DNA of 64,000 nucleotides from Gluconacetobacter entanii (GCF_003206495.1 NZ_NKUF01000008.1:43258-107257), one strand, 5' to 3'. Positions 38,834 through 49,264 are shown, numbered from the stretch's first letter. Program-made: numbers and translations. The notes: generated by a model from the letters alone, not told the origin.

Positions 38834-39457
38834 TCAGTCAATGGTGATGGAGGGCATCCACGGCTCATCATGCCGACGCCGGGCCTCGAACGTCTCGATC
38901 GCGGACTCGTGCTGCAGGGTCTGGCCGATATCGTCGAGTCCCTCCAGCAGCAGGCGCTTGCGCAGGGGATCGACCTCGAACGGGATTTCACTTCCGTCGG
39001 GACGCACCACCACCTGCCGGGGCAGGTCGATGGTAATGCGCGAATTTTCGCCCATCCGCGCATCGGCCATCAGTTCGTCGCACACCTCGCGCGGCAGGGC
39101 GATGGGCAGGATACCGTTCTTGAAACAGTTATTGAAAAAGATATCCGCAAATGACGGCGCAATGACGCAGCGGATGCCGAAATCCAGCAGCGCCCACGGC
39201 GCATGTTCACGCGACGAACCGCAGCCAAGGTTGTCGTGGGTAATCAGGATCTGTGACTTGCGGTAGGGATCCCGGTTCAGGACGAAATCGGGATTTTCCG
39301 ACCCGTCCGCGTTATAGCGCATGCTGTCGAACGCATGCACGCCAAGGCCCGAACGTTTGGTCGTCTTGAGGAAGCGCGCCGGAATGATCTTGTCGGTATC
39401 AATGTTTTCCTGCGGCAGGGGGGCGGCGATCGCCGTCAGGACCGTGAACTTATCCAT
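38834..39457 (-). CDS. leuD: 3-isopropylmalate dehydratase small subunit
   Basis: Pairs with LeuC to isomerise 2- to 3-isopropylmalate. The 207-aa protein has [15 protein letters not shown] at 19-33 and [20 protein letters not shown], the swivelling-domain signature. The ATG is 1 base after the leuC stop. Confidence 0.96.
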   Translation of the reverse strand: MDKFTVLTAIAAPLPQENIDTDKIIPARFLKTTKRSGLGVHAFDSMRYNADGSENPDFVLNRDPYRKSQILITHDNLGCGSSREHAPWALLDFGIRCVIAPSFADIFFNNCFKNGILPIALPREVCDELMADARMGENSRITIDLPRQVVVRPDGSEIPFEVDPLRKRLLLEGLDDIGQTLQHESAIETFEARRRHDEPWMPSITID

Positions 39458-39458
39458 G

Positions 39459-40862
39459 TCAGATCAACTCCCGCACATCGGTCAGGCATCCCGTCACGGC
39501 AGCGGCGGCGGCCATGGCGGGCGACAGCAGGTGGGTGCGTCCGCCCGGTCCCTGACGTCCTTCAAAATTACGGTTGGAGGTGGAGGCACAGCGCTGCCCC
39601 GGCGTCAGCTTGTCCGGGTTCATGCCCAGGCACATCGAACATCCGGCCTCGCGCCATTCAAACCCGGCGTCGAGGAAGATGCGGTCCAGCCCCTCCTCCT
39701 CCGCCTGCGCCTTCACGACGCCCGATCCGGGCACGATCATCGCGCGCACGTCCTGCGCCACATGGCGGCCCGACACGATGGCGGCGGCTGCACGCAGGTC
39801 CTCGATCCGGCTGTTGGTGCATGACCCGATGAACACGACATCGACCGGCGTGCCCGCGATCTTCTGCCCCGCCTGCAGGCCCATATAATCCAGCATGCGC
39901 TGCATCTGCGCACGTCGCGCGGCATCAGGTTCAGCGGCCGGGTCGGGGACGGTGCCGGTCACGGGAATGACGGTTTCGGGACTGGTGCCCCATGTCAGGA
40001 CCGGCGGGATGTCCTCGGCGCGCAGTTCGACGACCTTGTCGTAATGGGCACCATCGTCAGAGGCCAGCGTCTTCCAGTAGGCGACGGCCTGGTCGAACGC
40101 CTCGCCCTTCGGTGCGAAGGGACGGCCGCGCACATATTCGAACGTCGTCTCGTCCGGGGCGACAAGCCCGGCGCGCGCACCGGCCTCGATCGACATGTTG
40201 CAGATCGTCATGCGACCCGCCATGTCCAGCGCCCGGATGGCCGATCCCGTGAATTCGATGATGTAGCCCGTCCCGCCCGCGGTGCCGAGTTTGCCGATGA
40301 TCGCCAGCATGATGTCCTTGGCGCTGACGCCGGGGCCGACCTGCCCCTCCACCGCGACCTTCATGTTCTTGGCGGGCTTCTGCAGCAGCGTCTGCGTGGC
40401 CATCACGTGCTCGACCTCGGACGTGCCGATGCCGAACGCCAGCGCGCCGAGCGCCCCGTGCGTGGAGGTATGGCTGTCGCCGCACACGATGGTCATGCCC
40501 GGCAGGGAAATCCCCTGTTCAGGGCCGACGACATGGACGATGCCCTGGCGTTCCGACAGCAGCGGGAAATACGGCACGCCGAATTCCGCGACATTGCGCT
40601 CCAGCGTCTCGATCTGGTTGCGGCTTTCGGGTTCCTCGATCGGCAGGGTGCGGTCAGAGGTCGGCACGTTATGATCGACCACCGCGATCATCGCCTCGGG
40701 GTGGCGCAGGCGCCGTCCCGTCATGCGCAGGCCCTCGAACGCCTGCGGGCTGGTCACCTCATGGATGAGGTGCCGGTCGATATAAAGAATGGCCGTACCA
40801 TCCGGGAGACGTTCCACGACATGACTGTCCCAGATCTTGTCGAACAGCGTACGTGCAGCCAT
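39459..40862 (-). CDS. leuC: 3-isopropylmalate dehydratase large subunit
   Basis: Aconitase-fold [4Fe-4S] enzyme of leucine synthesis. The 467-aa protein has [24 protein letters not shown] active-site residues near 145, and cluster cysteines in FIGSCTNSR and [10 protein letters not shown] (C-x2-C). Being an Fe-S enzyme it depends on the SUF system encoded 30 kb away. No leader peptide or attenuator was recognised in the 157 bases upstream. Confidence 0.97.
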   Translation of the reverse strand: MAARTLFDKIWDSHVVERLPDGTAILYIDRHLIHEVTSPQAFEGLRMTGRRLRHPEAMIAVVDHNVPTSDRTLPIEEPESRNQIETLERNVAEFGVPYFPLLSERQGIVHVVGPEQGISLPGMTIVCGDSHTSTHGALGALAFGIGTSEVEHVMATQTLLQKPAKNMKVAVEGQVGPGVSAKDIMLAIIGKLGTAGGTGYIIEFTGSAIRALDMAGRMTICNMSIEAGARAGLVAPDETTFEYVRGRPFAPKGEAFDQAVAYWKTLASDDGAHYDKVVELRAEDIPPVLTWGTSPETVIPVTGTVPDPAAEPDAARRAQMQRMLDYMGLQAGQKIAGTPVDVVFIGSCTNSRIEDLRAAAAIVSGRHVAQDVRAMIVPGSGVVKAQAEEEGLDRIFLDAGFEWREAGCSMCLGMNPDKLTPGQRCASTSNRNFEGRQGPGGRTHLLSPAMAAAAAVTGCLTDVRELI

Positions 40863-40954
40863 CAGTTCCTATCCCCCAGCATACGGCACTACCGGATTGA
40901 TCCTTCGCGGCCTTGTCGTGACAGCAGGGGCGAACGATCCCGGTCGGCAATAAG

Positions 40955-41008
40955 TAAAAGCCGCCCCCGCGGTCCACCACCCTTTCGGATGGCGGCGCGG
41001 GCGACGGC
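40955..41008 (-). terminator. probable rplS terminator
   Basis: On the minus strand GCCGTCGCCCGCG pairs with CGCGGGGGCGGC (41008-40996 with 40971-40960, one mismatch) around a 24-nt loop and is followed by TTTTA. It separates the rplS and leuC transcripts. Confidence 0.65.
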
Positions 41009-41019
41009 AGTAGCACAAA

Positions 41020-41439
41020 TCAGTTGGCCTTGGCTTCCGCGGCGGCAGGCGCTGCGGCCTTGGCGGCGGCGGGCGTCGTGTCGCGGGGACGCTCGGCAAT
41101 GCGGGCGGACTTGCCGCGACGGCCACGCAGGTAATACAGCTTCGCACGACGCACGACACCGCGACGGACCACCGTGATTTCGGCAATTGCAGGCGAATAC
41201 AGCGGGAACACGCGCTCCACACCTTCACCGTTGGAAATCTTGCGCACGGTGAAGTTGCTGTTCAGGCCCTTGTTCGAACGGGCGATCACCACGCCTTCAT
41301 AGGCCTGGACGCGCTTGCGCGAACCTTCGACCACGTGCACGCCAACGCGCACCGTGTCGCCCGGCGCGAAATCCGGCACGGCGCGGGTCGCGGTCAGGCG
41401 GGCGATTTCTTCCGCCTCGTATTTCTGGATGATGTTCAT
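41020..41439 (-). CDS. rplS: 50S ribosomal protein L19
   Basis: Ribosomal protein bL19, 139 aa. [40 protein letters not shown] and [19 protein letters not shown] are family-typical. The last 30 residues are an Ala/Lys-rich tail absent from E. coli L19 but common in alphaproteobacteria. It is the last gene of the ffh-rpsP-rimM-trmD-rplS cluster. Confidence 0.97.
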   Translation of the reverse strand: MNIIQKYEAEEIARLTATRAVPDFAPGDTVRVGVHVVEGSRKRVQAYEGVVIARSNKGLNSNFTVRKISNGEGVERVFPLYSPAIAEITVVRRGVVRRAKLYYLRGRRGKSARIAERPRDTTPAAAKAAAPAAAEAKAN

Positions 41440-41468
41440 GATCGGGTCCTCAGTTGATTGGTTTGTAT

Positions 41469-42218
41469 TCAGTTCAGCCGATCCGCACTGGCGCGCGCGC
41501 CAGCAGGTCGGGACGTGTCTTCACCGGCACGCGCCACATGGGCGGCCCACAGGTCGGGCCGTCTCTGCCGCGTTGCCGCCTCGGCCATTTCATGACGCCA
41601 CCGGGCGATCGCGCCATGATGACCGGACAGCAGGACATCGGGCACGTCACGTCCCTCCCACTGCGCCGGCTTGGTATAAAGCGGGTATTCAAGCAGGCCA
41701 TCGGCGAAGCTTTCCTCCGCAGCACTTGCATCCGACCCCATGACGCCCGGCAGCAGCCGCACGCAGGCATCGAGCAGCACGAGCGCCGCGACCTCGCCCC
41801 CCGACAGGATATAGTCACCGATGGAGACCTGTTCGATGTCGCGCGCCTCAAGCACGCGTTCGTCCACGCCTTCATAACGGCCACACAGCACGACAACCCC
41901 CGGCCCCGCCGCGTAACGCCGGACATCCGCCTGCGTCAGCGTGCGCCCGCGTGGCGTGGGATAGATCACCGGCCGTCCGTCGGGCACGACATCGTCAAGC
42001 GCCGCCGACACGACATCGGGCCGCATCACCATGCCCGCCCCGCCACCGAACGGCGTGTCGTCGATGGTGCGGTGACGGCCAAGCCCATGCGCGCGCAGGT
42101 CCTGCGTTTGCATCGACCAGATCCCCTCGCGCAGCGCGCGCCCCGCGAGCGAGCATCCCAGCGAACCGGGAAACATCTCCGGGAACAGGGTCAGCGCGGT
42201 GGCCTGCCACGTCGTCAT
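41469..42218 (-). CDS. trmD: tRNA (guanine-N1-)-methyltransferase TrmD
   Basis: Makes m1G37 in tRNAs for Leu, Pro and Arg and prevents frameshifting. The 249-aa protein has [48 protein letters not shown] (trefoil-knot SAM site), [19 protein letters not shown] and [12 protein letters not shown]. It overlaps rimM by 4 bases. Confidence 0.97.
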   Translation of the reverse strand: MTTWQATALTLFPEMFPGSLGCSLAGRALREGIWSMQTQDLRAHGLGRHRTIDDTPFGGGAGMVMRPDVVSAALDDVVPDGRPVIYPTPRGRTLTQADVRRYAAGPGVVVLCGRYEGVDERVLEARDIEQVSIGDYILSGGEVAALVLLDACVRLLPGVMGSDASAAEESFADGLLEYPLYTKPAQWEGRDVPDVLLSGHHGAIARWRHEMAEAATRQRRPDLWAAHVARAGEDTSRPAGARASADRLN

Positions 42219-42775
42219 GCCACGGACTCCGCCGTGCCATCGCCGGGGAAGTATTCCGCCGGGACCTCGATCTCGTCAGGCAGGACGACCTCGATCCGGC
42301 GCGCGCCCATGTCCACGACAGGCACGCAGGCCCGTGTGAACGGCAGCAGGACCGTGCCTTCCTCCCCACCCGTGATCTCCAGGCTGACACCCGCGCCATA
42401 GTCATGGACCAGACGCACATGGCCGAGTTCCCGCGACGGCGCACTTCCCTGCTCGATCACCTGCATCCCCACGAGGTCGGCGACATAGAATTCGTCTTCC
42501 TCGGGTTCCGGCAGGTCCGCGCGCCCGACATAGAGATTGCGGTTGACCAGTTTCTGCGCGTCCTCGCGGCTGGAGACCGCCTGCCCCGCGCCATCGCGCA
42601 GTTCGGCAATCCCCTTCCCACGCCATGACAGGTGCCAGGCATTCCCGTGCTCGTCACGAAGCACCCCGTAACGGGCAAGGTCTTCGGGCACGGCGGCATA
42701 GCTGTGCACATGCACAAGCCCACGCACGCCATGCGGCCGTCCCACCACGCCCATCAGGATACGATCGCGATCCAT
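42215..42775 (-). CDS. rimM: 16S rRNA processing protein RimM
   Basis: Assists 30S head assembly around S19. The 186-aa protein has [20 protein letters not shown] at the N-terminus, [14 protein letters not shown] marking the PRC-barrel domain, and [20 protein letters not shown]. It lies between rpsP and trmD as usual. Confidence 0.95.
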   Translation of the reverse strand: MDRDRILMGVVGRPHGVRGLVHVHSYAAVPEDLARYGVLRDEHGNAWHLSWRGKGIAELRDGAGQAVSSREDAQKLVNRNLYVGRADLPEPEEDEFYVADLVGMQVIEQGSAPSRELGHVRLVHDYGAGVSLEITGGEEGTVLLPFTRACVPVVDMGARRIEVVLPDEIEVPAEYFPGDGTAESVA

Positions 42776-42815
42776 CGCCTGCCTTCTATCGTGCCTGCCC
42801 GCCTACCGTCGTGCC

Positions 42816-43163
42816 TCAGGCCGCGGCGGTCGCGGCGGCAGCGGCAGCAGCGCGTTCCTGCGCACGCTTCTTCGGCGCGGACTTCTTCGGCTGCTCGTTC
42901 CAGGTCGGCTTCGGCGCCAGGCCGGCATTGCCCAGGAAGCGGGCGACACGGTCGGTCGGCAGCGCGCCGTTGGACAGCCAGTGGGTGATGCGCTCACCCA
43001 CCAGACGCACGCGGTCGGCGTGGTCGGACGGCAGCATCGGGTTGTAGGAACCGACCTTCTCGATGAAGCGGCCATCGCGGGGCGAACGGCTGTCGGCCAC
43101 GACGATGTGGTAGTAGGGACGCTTCTTCGCACCAGCGCGTGCAAGGCGGATCTTGAGGCTCAT
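42816..43163 (-). CDS. rpsP: 30S ribosomal protein S16
   Basis: Ribosomal protein bS16, 115 aa. [20 protein letters not shown] starts it, with [19 protein letters not shown] following. The C-terminal 35 residues are a Lys/Ala-rich extension typical of alphaproteobacteria. It is 58 bases after ffh. Confidence 0.97.
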   Translation of the reverse strand: MSLKIRLARAGAKKRPYYHIVVADSRSPRDGRFIEKVGSYNPMLPSDHADRVRLVGERITHWLSNGALPTDRVARFLGNAGLAPKPTWNEQPKKSAPKKRAQERAAAAAAATAAA

Positions 43164-43221
43164 TCAGACTTCTCCACAAAACAACTTGTAAAAACACACA
43201 AAAGGGAAACGCGATGCGGCA

Positions 43222-44616
43222 TCAGCCAAACGGCGGACGTCCACCCCCGCCGGGGGGACGTCCCCCGCCGGGCATCAGCGCGGAAAGGCCCTGACGCATC
43301 AGTCCCTTCACTCCCAACCTGTTCAACCGCTTCATCATCGAGGACATGGTGTCGTACTGCTTGAGCAGCCGGTTCACTTCCTGCACGGTTGTTCCCGACC
43401 CTGCGGCGATGCGCTTCTTGCGCGACGCCTTGATGATGGCGGGCGTCTTGCGCTCCGCCTTGGTCATGGATGAAATGATGGCCTGGTGACGGCCAAGGAC
43501 CGAGGTGTCGATGTCCTTGTCGCCCATGGCCTCCTTCAGCTTGCCCATGCCCGGCAGCATGTTCAGGATGCCCGAAATGGACCCCATCTTGTTGATCTGC
43601 CGGATCTGGGCCGCATAGTCGTCGAGGTCGAACTTGCCCTGCAGCATCTTCGCTGCAATCTTCTCGCTCTCCTCGTGGTCGAGCGTATCGGCGGCCTTCT
43701 CGACCAGTCCCGCGATATCGCCAAGGCCAAGGATACGGCCCGCGACACGTTCGGGATGGAATTCCTCCAGCGCGTCGAGCTTTTCACCCGACCCCGTCAG
43801 CTTGATGGGCGCGCCGGTGATCGCGCGCATCGACAGCGCGGCGCCACCACGCGCGTCACCATCCATGCGGGTCATGACCACGCCGGTAACGCCCACGGCC
43901 TCGTTGAACGCCTTGGCGGTGTTGACGGCGTCCTGCCCGGTCATCGCATCGACGACCAGCAGTGTTTCCGCGGGCTGGGTCTCGGCACGGATGGCCCGCA
44001 CCTCGTCCATCAGCGCCTCGTCGATCGACAGGCGGCCGGCGGTATCGAGGATGACGATGTCATAGCCTTCGCGGCGCCCGACTTCCATCGCGCGGCGGGC
44101 GATCTCCACCGGGGTCTGCCCCGCGATGATCGGGAGGGAGGCGACACCCGCGCGTTCGGCCAGTTGCTGCAACTGCAACTGCGCCGCCGGGCGCTGCGTA
44201 TCGAGGCTGGCGAGCAGCACCTTGCGGCGTTCACGCGTGGCGAGGCGCAGCGCGATCTTGCCCGAGGTCGTCGTCTTGCCCGACCCCTGCAGGCCCACCA
44301 TCAGGATGGGCACGGGGGGGACGGCGTTGAGGTTCAGTGGCACCGCGCCCGCGCCGCCAAGCGCGTCGATCAGTGCGTCATTGACGACCTTGGCGACGGC
44401 CTGGCCGGGGGAGATGCTGTCGAGCACCTCGTGCCCGACGGCACGTTCGCGCACCTTGTTGACGAAATCCTTGACGACGGGAAGCGCCACGTCGGCGTCG
44501 AGCATCGCCAGACGCACCTCGCGCATGGCTTCGGTGACATCGGCCTCCGACAGGGTCCCGCGCTTGGCGAGGCCATCGAACACACCGGAGAGCTTGCCTG
44601 ACAGCGTCTCGAACAA
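43222..44616 (-). CDS. ffh: signal recognition particle protein Ffh
   Basis: GTPase of the signal recognition particle, delivering membrane proteins to SecYEG. The 464-aa protein has an N domain, then G domain with LQGSGKTTTSGKIAL (P-loop), LDTQRPAAQLQLQQLAE, ILDTAGRLSIDEALM and GVVMTRMDGDARGGAALSM. The methionine-rich M domain begins at about 320 (LNMLPGMGKLKEAMGDKD) with SKKR-type RNA-binding KASRKKRIAAGSGTTVQEVN. The C-terminal LMPGGGRPPGGGGRPPFG is Gly/Pro-rich. No 4.5S RNA gene was recognised in the window. Confidence 0.97.
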   Translation of the reverse strand: MFETLSGKLSGVFDGLAKRGTLSEADVTEAMREVRLAMLDADVALPVVKDFVNKVRERAVGHEVLDSISPGQAVAKVVNDALIDALGGAGAVPLNLNAVPPVPILMVGLQGSGKTTTSGKIALRLATRERRKVLLASLDTQRPAAQLQLQQLAERAGVASLPIIAGQTPVEIARRAMEVGRREGYDIVILDTAGRLSIDEALMDEVRAIRAETQPAETLLVVDAMTGQDAVNTAKAFNEAVGVTGVVMTRMDGDARGGAALSMRAITGAPIKLTGSGEKLDALEEFHPERVAGRILGLGDIAGLVEKAADTLDHEESEKIAAKMLQGKFDLDDYAAQIRQINKMGSISGILNMLPGMGKLKEAMGDKDIDTSVLGRHQAIISSMTKAERKTPAIIKASRKKRIAAGSGTTVQEVNRLLKQYDTMSSMMKRLNRLGVKGLMRQGLSALMPGGGRPPGGGGRPPFG

Positions 44617-44688
44617 AGGTTTTTCCCCAAAAGAATACGCGCCACTGCGCGAGCCTTCGCGAAGTGACGTGCCTGATGTTGTGTCGGG

Positions 44689-44716
44689 TGTATCTGTCCC
44701 GCGCGTTGCGTGTCAA
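44689..44716 (-). promoter_or_regulatory. candidate ffh operon promoter
   Basis: Minus-strand TTGACA (44716-44711) and GATACA (44694-44689) are 16 bases apart, about 75 bases before ffh. The -35 is a full consensus match and lies within the 44700-44740 palindrome. Confidence 0.55.
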
Positions 44717-44740
44717 GACCTACCTGACACGCAACGCGCG
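44700..44740. repeat. perfect 16-bp inverted repeat
   Basis: CGCGCGTTGCGTGTCA (44700-44715) and TGACACGCAACGCGCG (44725-44740) are exact reverse complements around AGACCTACC. It could terminate the Spy-like gene that ends at 44792, since it lies 51 bases past that stop, but has no T-tract. Its left arm overlaps the putative ffh -35. Confidence 0.8.
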
Positions 44741-44791
44741 GCCCGGTGCGTCACGCCGCAGCGGGCGGATGCACCGGCCCTGTAGACGGGA

Positions 44792-45274
44792 TCAGTGCGC
44801 GGGCGGGGCCGGGGGCGCCATCAGCGCGCGCAGCTGCGCATGCAGGCTGTCGGCCTGGTCCTGGTCGGCCTTGATCTGCGTCAGCTGGTCGGCGGTCAGG
44901 ACATCATGGATGCGGATCGCGGTCTGCAGGCGTTCGGCCTCATGCGCCTGATGGATGCTGGCGATCTGCTGCTGCAGCGAGGTGATCTGCGCCTCGTCCA
45001 CCTTGCCGGGGGTTGCCAGCAGGTCCTGGATCTGGTGGTGCAGGCCGGCTTCCTTTTCCATGTCGGCATGGAAATCGGGGTGATCGGCCTTCAGGATCGC
45101 ATCGATCTTCTTGCGCTGGGCCTTCGACAGGTTGACCCGTGCAAGGAACGGCATGCCACCCGGCGCACCATGGCAGGACGGCGGCGGGGGCGGCGGTGCC
45201 GCGACGGCGGCTTCCGCGCTGATGCCTGCAAACCCGCCCACAAGCGTTGCCGCCAGAATCATCTTCTTGATCAT
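44792..45274 (-). CDS. Spy/CpxP-like periplasmic protein
   Basis: A 160-aa protein with signal peptide (MIKKMILAATLVGGFAG, cleavage near AEAAVA) followed by PPPPPP, then an all-helical domain. The LTxxQ pattern appears as LSKAQRKKI and LTADQLTQI, as in Spy/CpxP and zinc-resistance sensor proteins. Many His/Met/Asp residues lie in HPDFHADMEKEAGLHHQ. A chaperone or metal-sensing role is inferred. The ATG at 45274 was chosen because it opens the signal peptide; 51 upstream codons lack it. Genes on both sides are on the same strand. Confidence 0.75.
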   Translation of the reverse strand: MIKKMILAATLVGGFAGISAEAAVAAPPPPPPSCHGAPGGMPFLARVNLSKAQRKKIDAILKADHPDFHADMEKEAGLHHQIQDLLATPGKVDEAQITSLQQQIASIHQAHEAERLQTAIRIHDVLTADQLTQIKADQDQADSLHAQLRALMAPPAPPAH

Positions 45275-45497
45275 GCTAATTTCCAATCTGTAATAACACG
45301 TCCCCCTACCCTGCACCGACTCCCGATGCGCGACAAGGGTTATCCCCGCAGCGTAGGTCATCACATGGGCGGTGAAGCCCATGTTCTTGATACGAAATGT
45401 AAGGAAGCCGCCACGGGATGCAACCACGGCGCGCAGATGTTACGCAGGCGCGACATCTTTCGCCACGAGATGATGCCGCCCCGCCCTGCGGGCGGAC

Positions 45498-46289
45498 TCA
45501 GCCAAAACGGCCGGTAATGTAATCCTGCGTGCGACGCTGCCGCGGGGCGGTGAACATGCGGTCGGCGGTTTCGACCTCCACCACCTCCCCCATATAGAAG
45601 AATGCGACCTGATCGGCGCAGCGCGCGGCCTGCTGCAGGTTGTGCGTCACGATGGCTATGGTGAAATCCGCCTTGAGTTCATCGAGCAGTTCCTCGATCC
45701 GCGCGGTGGAGACGGGATCGAGCGCACTGGTCGGTTCGTCAAGCAGCACGACCTCGGGCCGGGTGGCGATGGTGCGCGCGATGCACAGGCGCTGCTGCTG
45801 CCCGCCGGACAGGGCGGCGGCGGATGCGCCAAGCCGGTCCTTGACCTCCGGCCACAGGGCGACACGGCGCAGCACGTCCTCCACCCGGATGTCCATGTCC
45901 GCGCGCGACAGCCGTTCATGCAGCCTTACGCCAAAGGCGATGTTGTCATAGATCGACATCGGAAAGGGTGTGGGCTTCTGGAACACCATGCCCACGCGCG
46001 CGCGCAGGACATTGAGGTCCACGCCCGGGCCGATGATGTTGCAGCCATCAAAGAAGACCTCCCCCGTCGCGCGCTGCCCCGGATAGAGGTCATACATCCG
46101 GTTGAGCACCCGCAGCAGCGTGGACTTGCCACATCCCGACGGGCCGATCATGCCGGTCACCTGGCGGTCGGGGAAATCGATCGAGATGTTCTTCAGCGCA
46201 TGGTGCGCGCCGTAATAGAAATCGAGGTTGCGAACCGAAATGGCGACCCCTGTCGCGTCCGCTGCCTGCTGTGTGTCTTCCACGTTCAT
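45498..46289 (-). CDS. pstB: phosphate ABC transporter ATPase
   Basis: ATPase of the high-affinity PstSCAB phosphate importer. The 263-aa protein has [20 protein letters not shown] (Walker A), [20 protein letters not shown] (signature) and [13 protein letters not shown] (Walker B), with the PstB-specific [20 protein letters not shown]. It overlaps pstA by 4 bases. No phoU follows; the next gene downstream is the Spy-like one. Confidence 0.96.
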   Translation of the reverse strand: MNVEDTQQAADATGVAISVRNLDFYYGAHHALKNISIDFPDRQVTGMIGPSGCGKSTLLRVLNRMYDLYPGQRATGEVFFDGCNIIGPGVDLNVLRARVGMVFQKPTPFPMSIYDNIAFGVRLHERLSRADMDIRVEDVLRRVALWPEVKDRLGASAAALSGGQQQRLCIARTIATRPEVVLLDEPTSALDPVSTARIEELLDELKADFTIAIVTHNLQQAARCADQVAFFYMGEVVEVETADRMFTAPRQRRTQDYITGRFG

Positions 46290-47206
46290 TTCCTGTTACG
46301 CCCCAGCCCAACCCTTACGGCGATGTTTATCATCAGTATCCCTGCGGTGATCAGCATCGCACCCGTCCATGCCATCTGCGTCCAGTCGGGATAGGCGGAG
46401 CCCGCATACTGGTAAATGGAGATCGGCAGGCTGGCCATCGGCGCATCGGGCCGCACGGACCAGTTCATGTTCCCCAGCGAGGTGAACAGCAGCGGCGCGG
46501 TTTCCCCCGACACGCGCGTCAGCGCCAGCAGGATGCCCGTCGCCACCCCTTCGCGCGCGGCACGCAGGCAGATGAACAGCACCACGCGCCAGCGCGGCGC
46601 GCCGAGTGCGAACGCCGCCTCCCGCATGGCGACGGGCACGAGGCGCAGCATGTCCTCCGTCGTGCGGACCACCACCGGCACCACCAGCATTGCCAGCGCC
46701 AGCGCCCCGGCAATGCCGGAGAAATGACCCGAGGGCACCACGATGATCATATAGATGAACAGACCGACAAGGATGGACGGCGCGGACAGCAGCAGGTCGG
46801 AGACAAACCGCACCGCGCCCAGCAACCGCCCGTCTGTCGCCGCAAATTCCGCAAGGTAGATCCCCGCCAGCAGTCCGGCAGGCGCGCCGATCAGCACCGC
46901 AAGACCCGTCTGTATCAGGCTGCCGACGATGGCATTGGCAAGGCCGCCCCCATGTCCCGGCGCCAGGGTGATATGGGTGAAGGTCTGCCACGAAATCCCC
47001 GCCAGACCGTTGCGCAGCAGCACGAACAGGATGGAGGTCAGCATCAGCAGGACCAGCGCCGTGGCAACATAGCAGAAGCCCGTCGCCACCCGGTCGGCAA
47101 GGCGCCGGCGCGCGTCGAACGCACCGTCGCGCCGCCAGCCGGGACCGGAACATGGCGACGTGGCGCCAGATCCCCCGGCGCGCGTGGAGGTTTCGTGCGT
47201 GCCCAT
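46286..47206 (-). CDS. pstA: phosphate ABC transporter permease PstA
   Basis: Permease of the phosphate importer, 306 aa, six predicted membrane segments. An arginine-rich N-terminus of about 40 residues precedes the first. The conserved [20 protein letters not shown] is the EAA loop that contacts PstB, and [20 protein letters not shown] follows it. The ATG at 47206 overlaps the pstC stop (TGATG); a slightly longer frame lies inside pstC. Confidence 0.94.
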   Translation of the reverse strand: MGTHETSTRAGGSGATSPCSGPGWRRDGAFDARRRLADRVATGFCYVATALVLLMLTSILFVLLRNGLAGISWQTFTHITLAPGHGGGLANAIVGSLIQTGLAVLIGAPAGLLAGIYLAEFAATDGRLLGAVRFVSDLLLSAPSILVGLFIYMIIVVPSGHFSGIAGALALAMLVVPVVVRTTEDMLRLVPVAMREAAFALGAPRWRVVLFICLRAAREGVATGILLALTRVSGETAPLLFTSLGNMNWSVRPDAPMASLPISIYQYAGSAYPDWTQMAWTGAMLITAGILMINIAVRVGLGRNRK

Positions 47207-48171
47207 CACTTCGCCGTCCGCGCGGAACGCAGCAGCCAGCGCGAACACATCAGCGTCGCGAACGAGATGATCATGAGCAGGAACCCCGCCGCCATCAGGG
47301 AGGAGAATTTCAGGCTCCCCATCGCGCTTTCAGGAAATTCCAGCGCGATGAGCGAGGCGATCGTGTTCCCCGGCGAAAACAGCGACCAGCCGATATGGTT
47401 CGCATTGCCGATGACAAAGGTGATGGCCATCGTCTCGCCCAGCGCGCGGCCCAGCCCCAGCATGATCCCGCCGACCACCGCCGTGCGTGACCATGGCAGC
47501 ACGATGCGGCGCATGACCTCCCATCGCGTCATGCCAAGCCCGTAGGCGCTTTCCTTCAGCACGGCGGGCATGGAGGTGAAGACGTCACGCATCACTGCGG
47601 AGATGAACGGCGTGATCATGACCGCAAGGATGATCCCCCCCGTCAGGAACCCGGTGCCGTACGGCGCGCCACGGAACAGCACGCCAATACCCGGCAGGCG
47701 GCCAAGCGTATGGGCCGCCGCAGGTTCGACATACCGTGCCATCAGCGGCACGATGACCGAAAATCCCCACATGCCAAAGATGATCGACGGCACGGCGGCC
47801 AGAAGCTGGATTGCCGTGCCGATGACGCTGGCCAGTCGGGCGGACGCGATTTCCGTCAGCCAGAATGCGATCCCGAACGCCAGCGGCACGGCGATGACGA
47901 TGGAAATGAGCGCGGTGACAAGGGTGCCGAACACCGGGGCCGCCGCGCCAAAATGCTGCGTCACCGGGTTCCATGTGGGGTCGATGATGAATTCCGGCCC
48001 GAACGTGGCGAACGCCCCGCGCGCGCCCCACGCCATGACCGCGATCATCCCGCCCAGCCCCAGCAGGATCAGCAGGGCGCTGCAGCGGACGATGGTGGCG
48101 AAAAGTGCATCCCCCCGTGCGCGCGTGCCCCCCGTCAGGGAAGAAGCCGAGGATGTTATAGACCGATCCAT
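47206..48171 (-). CDS. pstC: phosphate ABC transporter permease PstC
   Basis: Permease partner of PstA, 321 aa, six membrane segments. ESAYGLGMTRWEVMRRIVLP is the EAA loop, and GGIMLGLGRALGETMAITFV is typical. The ATG at 48171 is preferred; a GTG at 48228 would add 19 residues without hydrophobic or family character. It is the first gene of the operon in this window; pstS, normally before pstC, is missing. Confidence 0.93.
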   Translation of the reverse strand: MDRSITSSASSLTGGTRARGDALFATIVRCSALLILLGLGGMIAVMAWGARGAFATFGPEFIIDPTWNPVTQHFGAAAPVFGTLVTALISIVIAVPLAFGIAFWLTEIASARLASVIGTAIQLLAAVPSIIFGMWGFSVIVPLMARYVEPAAAHTLGRLPGIGVLFRGAPYGTGFLTGGIILAVMITPFISAVMRDVFTSMPAVLKESAYGLGMTRWEVMRRIVLPWSRTAVVGGIMLGLGRALGETMAITFVIGNANHIGWSLFSPGNTIASLIALEFPESAMGSLKFSSLMAAGFLLMIISFATLMCSRWLLRSARTAK

Positions 48172-48211
48172 ACAGAAGACCCCCGCCGCATCCGGCGCTT
48201 CGTCATGCCCA

Positions 48212-48229
48212 TGTGTCACCTGTGTCACC
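48212..48229. promoter_or_regulatory. tandem 9-bp repeat upstream of pstC
   Basis: TGTGTCACC occurs twice head to tail, about 41-58 bases before the pstC start, next to a 14-bp palindrome CGGCAGGCCTGCCG at 48232-48245. Each unit resembles part of a PHO box half-site (TGTCA), but the period is 9, not the usual 11. A PhoB role is only a guess. Confidence 0.35.
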
Positions 48230-48370
48230 CCCGGCAGGCCTGCCGCCCGTCAGGTGCGATCCCTGCCGGGACCATTACTGGACCGGCCATCCATCCTGCA
48301 ACCGTCATGGGCCATGCGAGGCGGCTTTTTGCATCGGGGGGGCCGTATTTCCTTGTGCCCCGCCCCACAT

Positions 48371-49264
48371 TCACACCACGCCCGCGGCATGCAGCAGCAG
48401 GTCGCGCGCCACCTCCCGGCAGGCCCCGACATTGACGCGATGCAGGATAAAGGCATTGGGTGCGATATTGTTTTCCCCGCTCCCGACCGGCACCAGCGTC
48501 CCACGGGTCAGTTCCCCGCGACATTCCACGCCCAGCCGCGCCATGTATCCCGCGAACAGTTGGGGACACAGCAGGGAAATGATGGCCACCGCAGGGGCCA
48601 TCGGCACCGCCTGCGCGCCTGCGCCACGCAGCAGGTCATGGACCATGCCGCCGGCACAGCCACGCCCGGCGAGGGCTTCGACCTCCTCCATCCAGATTCC
48701 GTCCGCCGTCACCCGCGCGACACAACCGCGCGGCAGCACCGTCACCGGCACGCCGGAGGCAAGCACAATGGCCGCGGCCTCCGGATCGGCATGGATGTTC
48801 GCATCCGGTCCCGCCCCCTCTCCCCTGCCCGCATCCGCAAGGATCACGATCCCATGCAGGTGCGTGGCAAGGCGCGGTTCCTGAAGCAGCGCCAGCGCAA
48901 GGTTGGTCAGCGTGCCGGTGCAGCAGATGCTGACACTCCCGGCAGGATGGGCCATGGCATGGCGGATCATCGCCACGGCGGGCAGTCCGGCGGCCTCCCC
49001 CGACGGCGCAGCACCGGCAGGGACCCACGCGTCACCCACCGCAAACAGCGGCAGGCCACTGCCGCCATGGACAGGAATGTCGGCACGCCCGGCCTTCTGC
49101 AGCACCATACGCGCAAGTTCCGCGGCCCGGTGCGCCTGCCGCGCCCCATCCCCGCCGGTCGTGACCAGCAGGGGAGCAAGCATGTCGGGAACCTGCAGCG
49201 CCATTACGAGTGCCGCCATATCCTGCGGCGCGCCAGTCAGGTCCAGAAGGAGGGGACGGGTCAT
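48371..49264 (-). CDS. nucleoside-hydrolase-like protein with incomplete calcium site
   Basis: A 297-aa protein of the IunH fold. Family members hydrolyse ribonucleosides using a Ca2+ held by DTDPGxDD. Here the motif reads DLTGAPQDMAAL (8-19), so two of its four Asp are T and Q. Later family blocks survive: CCTGTLTNLALALLQEPRL and GPDANIHADPEAAAIVLASG. Activity is therefore doubtful. The ATG at 49264 fits the family start. The gene is 115 bases after the ABC permease on the same strand and may be its functional partner. Alternatives: hydrolase for another riboside, or a binding protein. Confidence 0.75.
   Translation of the reverse strand: MTRPLLLDLTGAPQDMAALVMALQVPDMLAPLLVTTGGDGARQAHRAAELARMVLQKAGRADIPVHGGSGLPLFAVGDAWVPAGAAPSGEAAGLPAVAMIRHAMAHPAGSVSICCTGTLTNLALALLQEPRLATHLHGIVILADAGRGEGAGPDANIHADPEAAAIVLASGVPVTVLPRGCVARVTADGIWMEEVEALAGRGCAGGMVHDLLRGAGAQAVPMAPAVAIISLLCPQLFAGYMARLGVECRGELTRGTLVPVGSGENNIAPNAFILHRVNVGACREVARDLLLHAAGVV

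Noticed and set aside
40863..41019. Possible leucine leader peptide or attenuator before leuC
   Set aside because: No short frame with a leucine codon run was found; the only strong hairpin fits termination of rplS.
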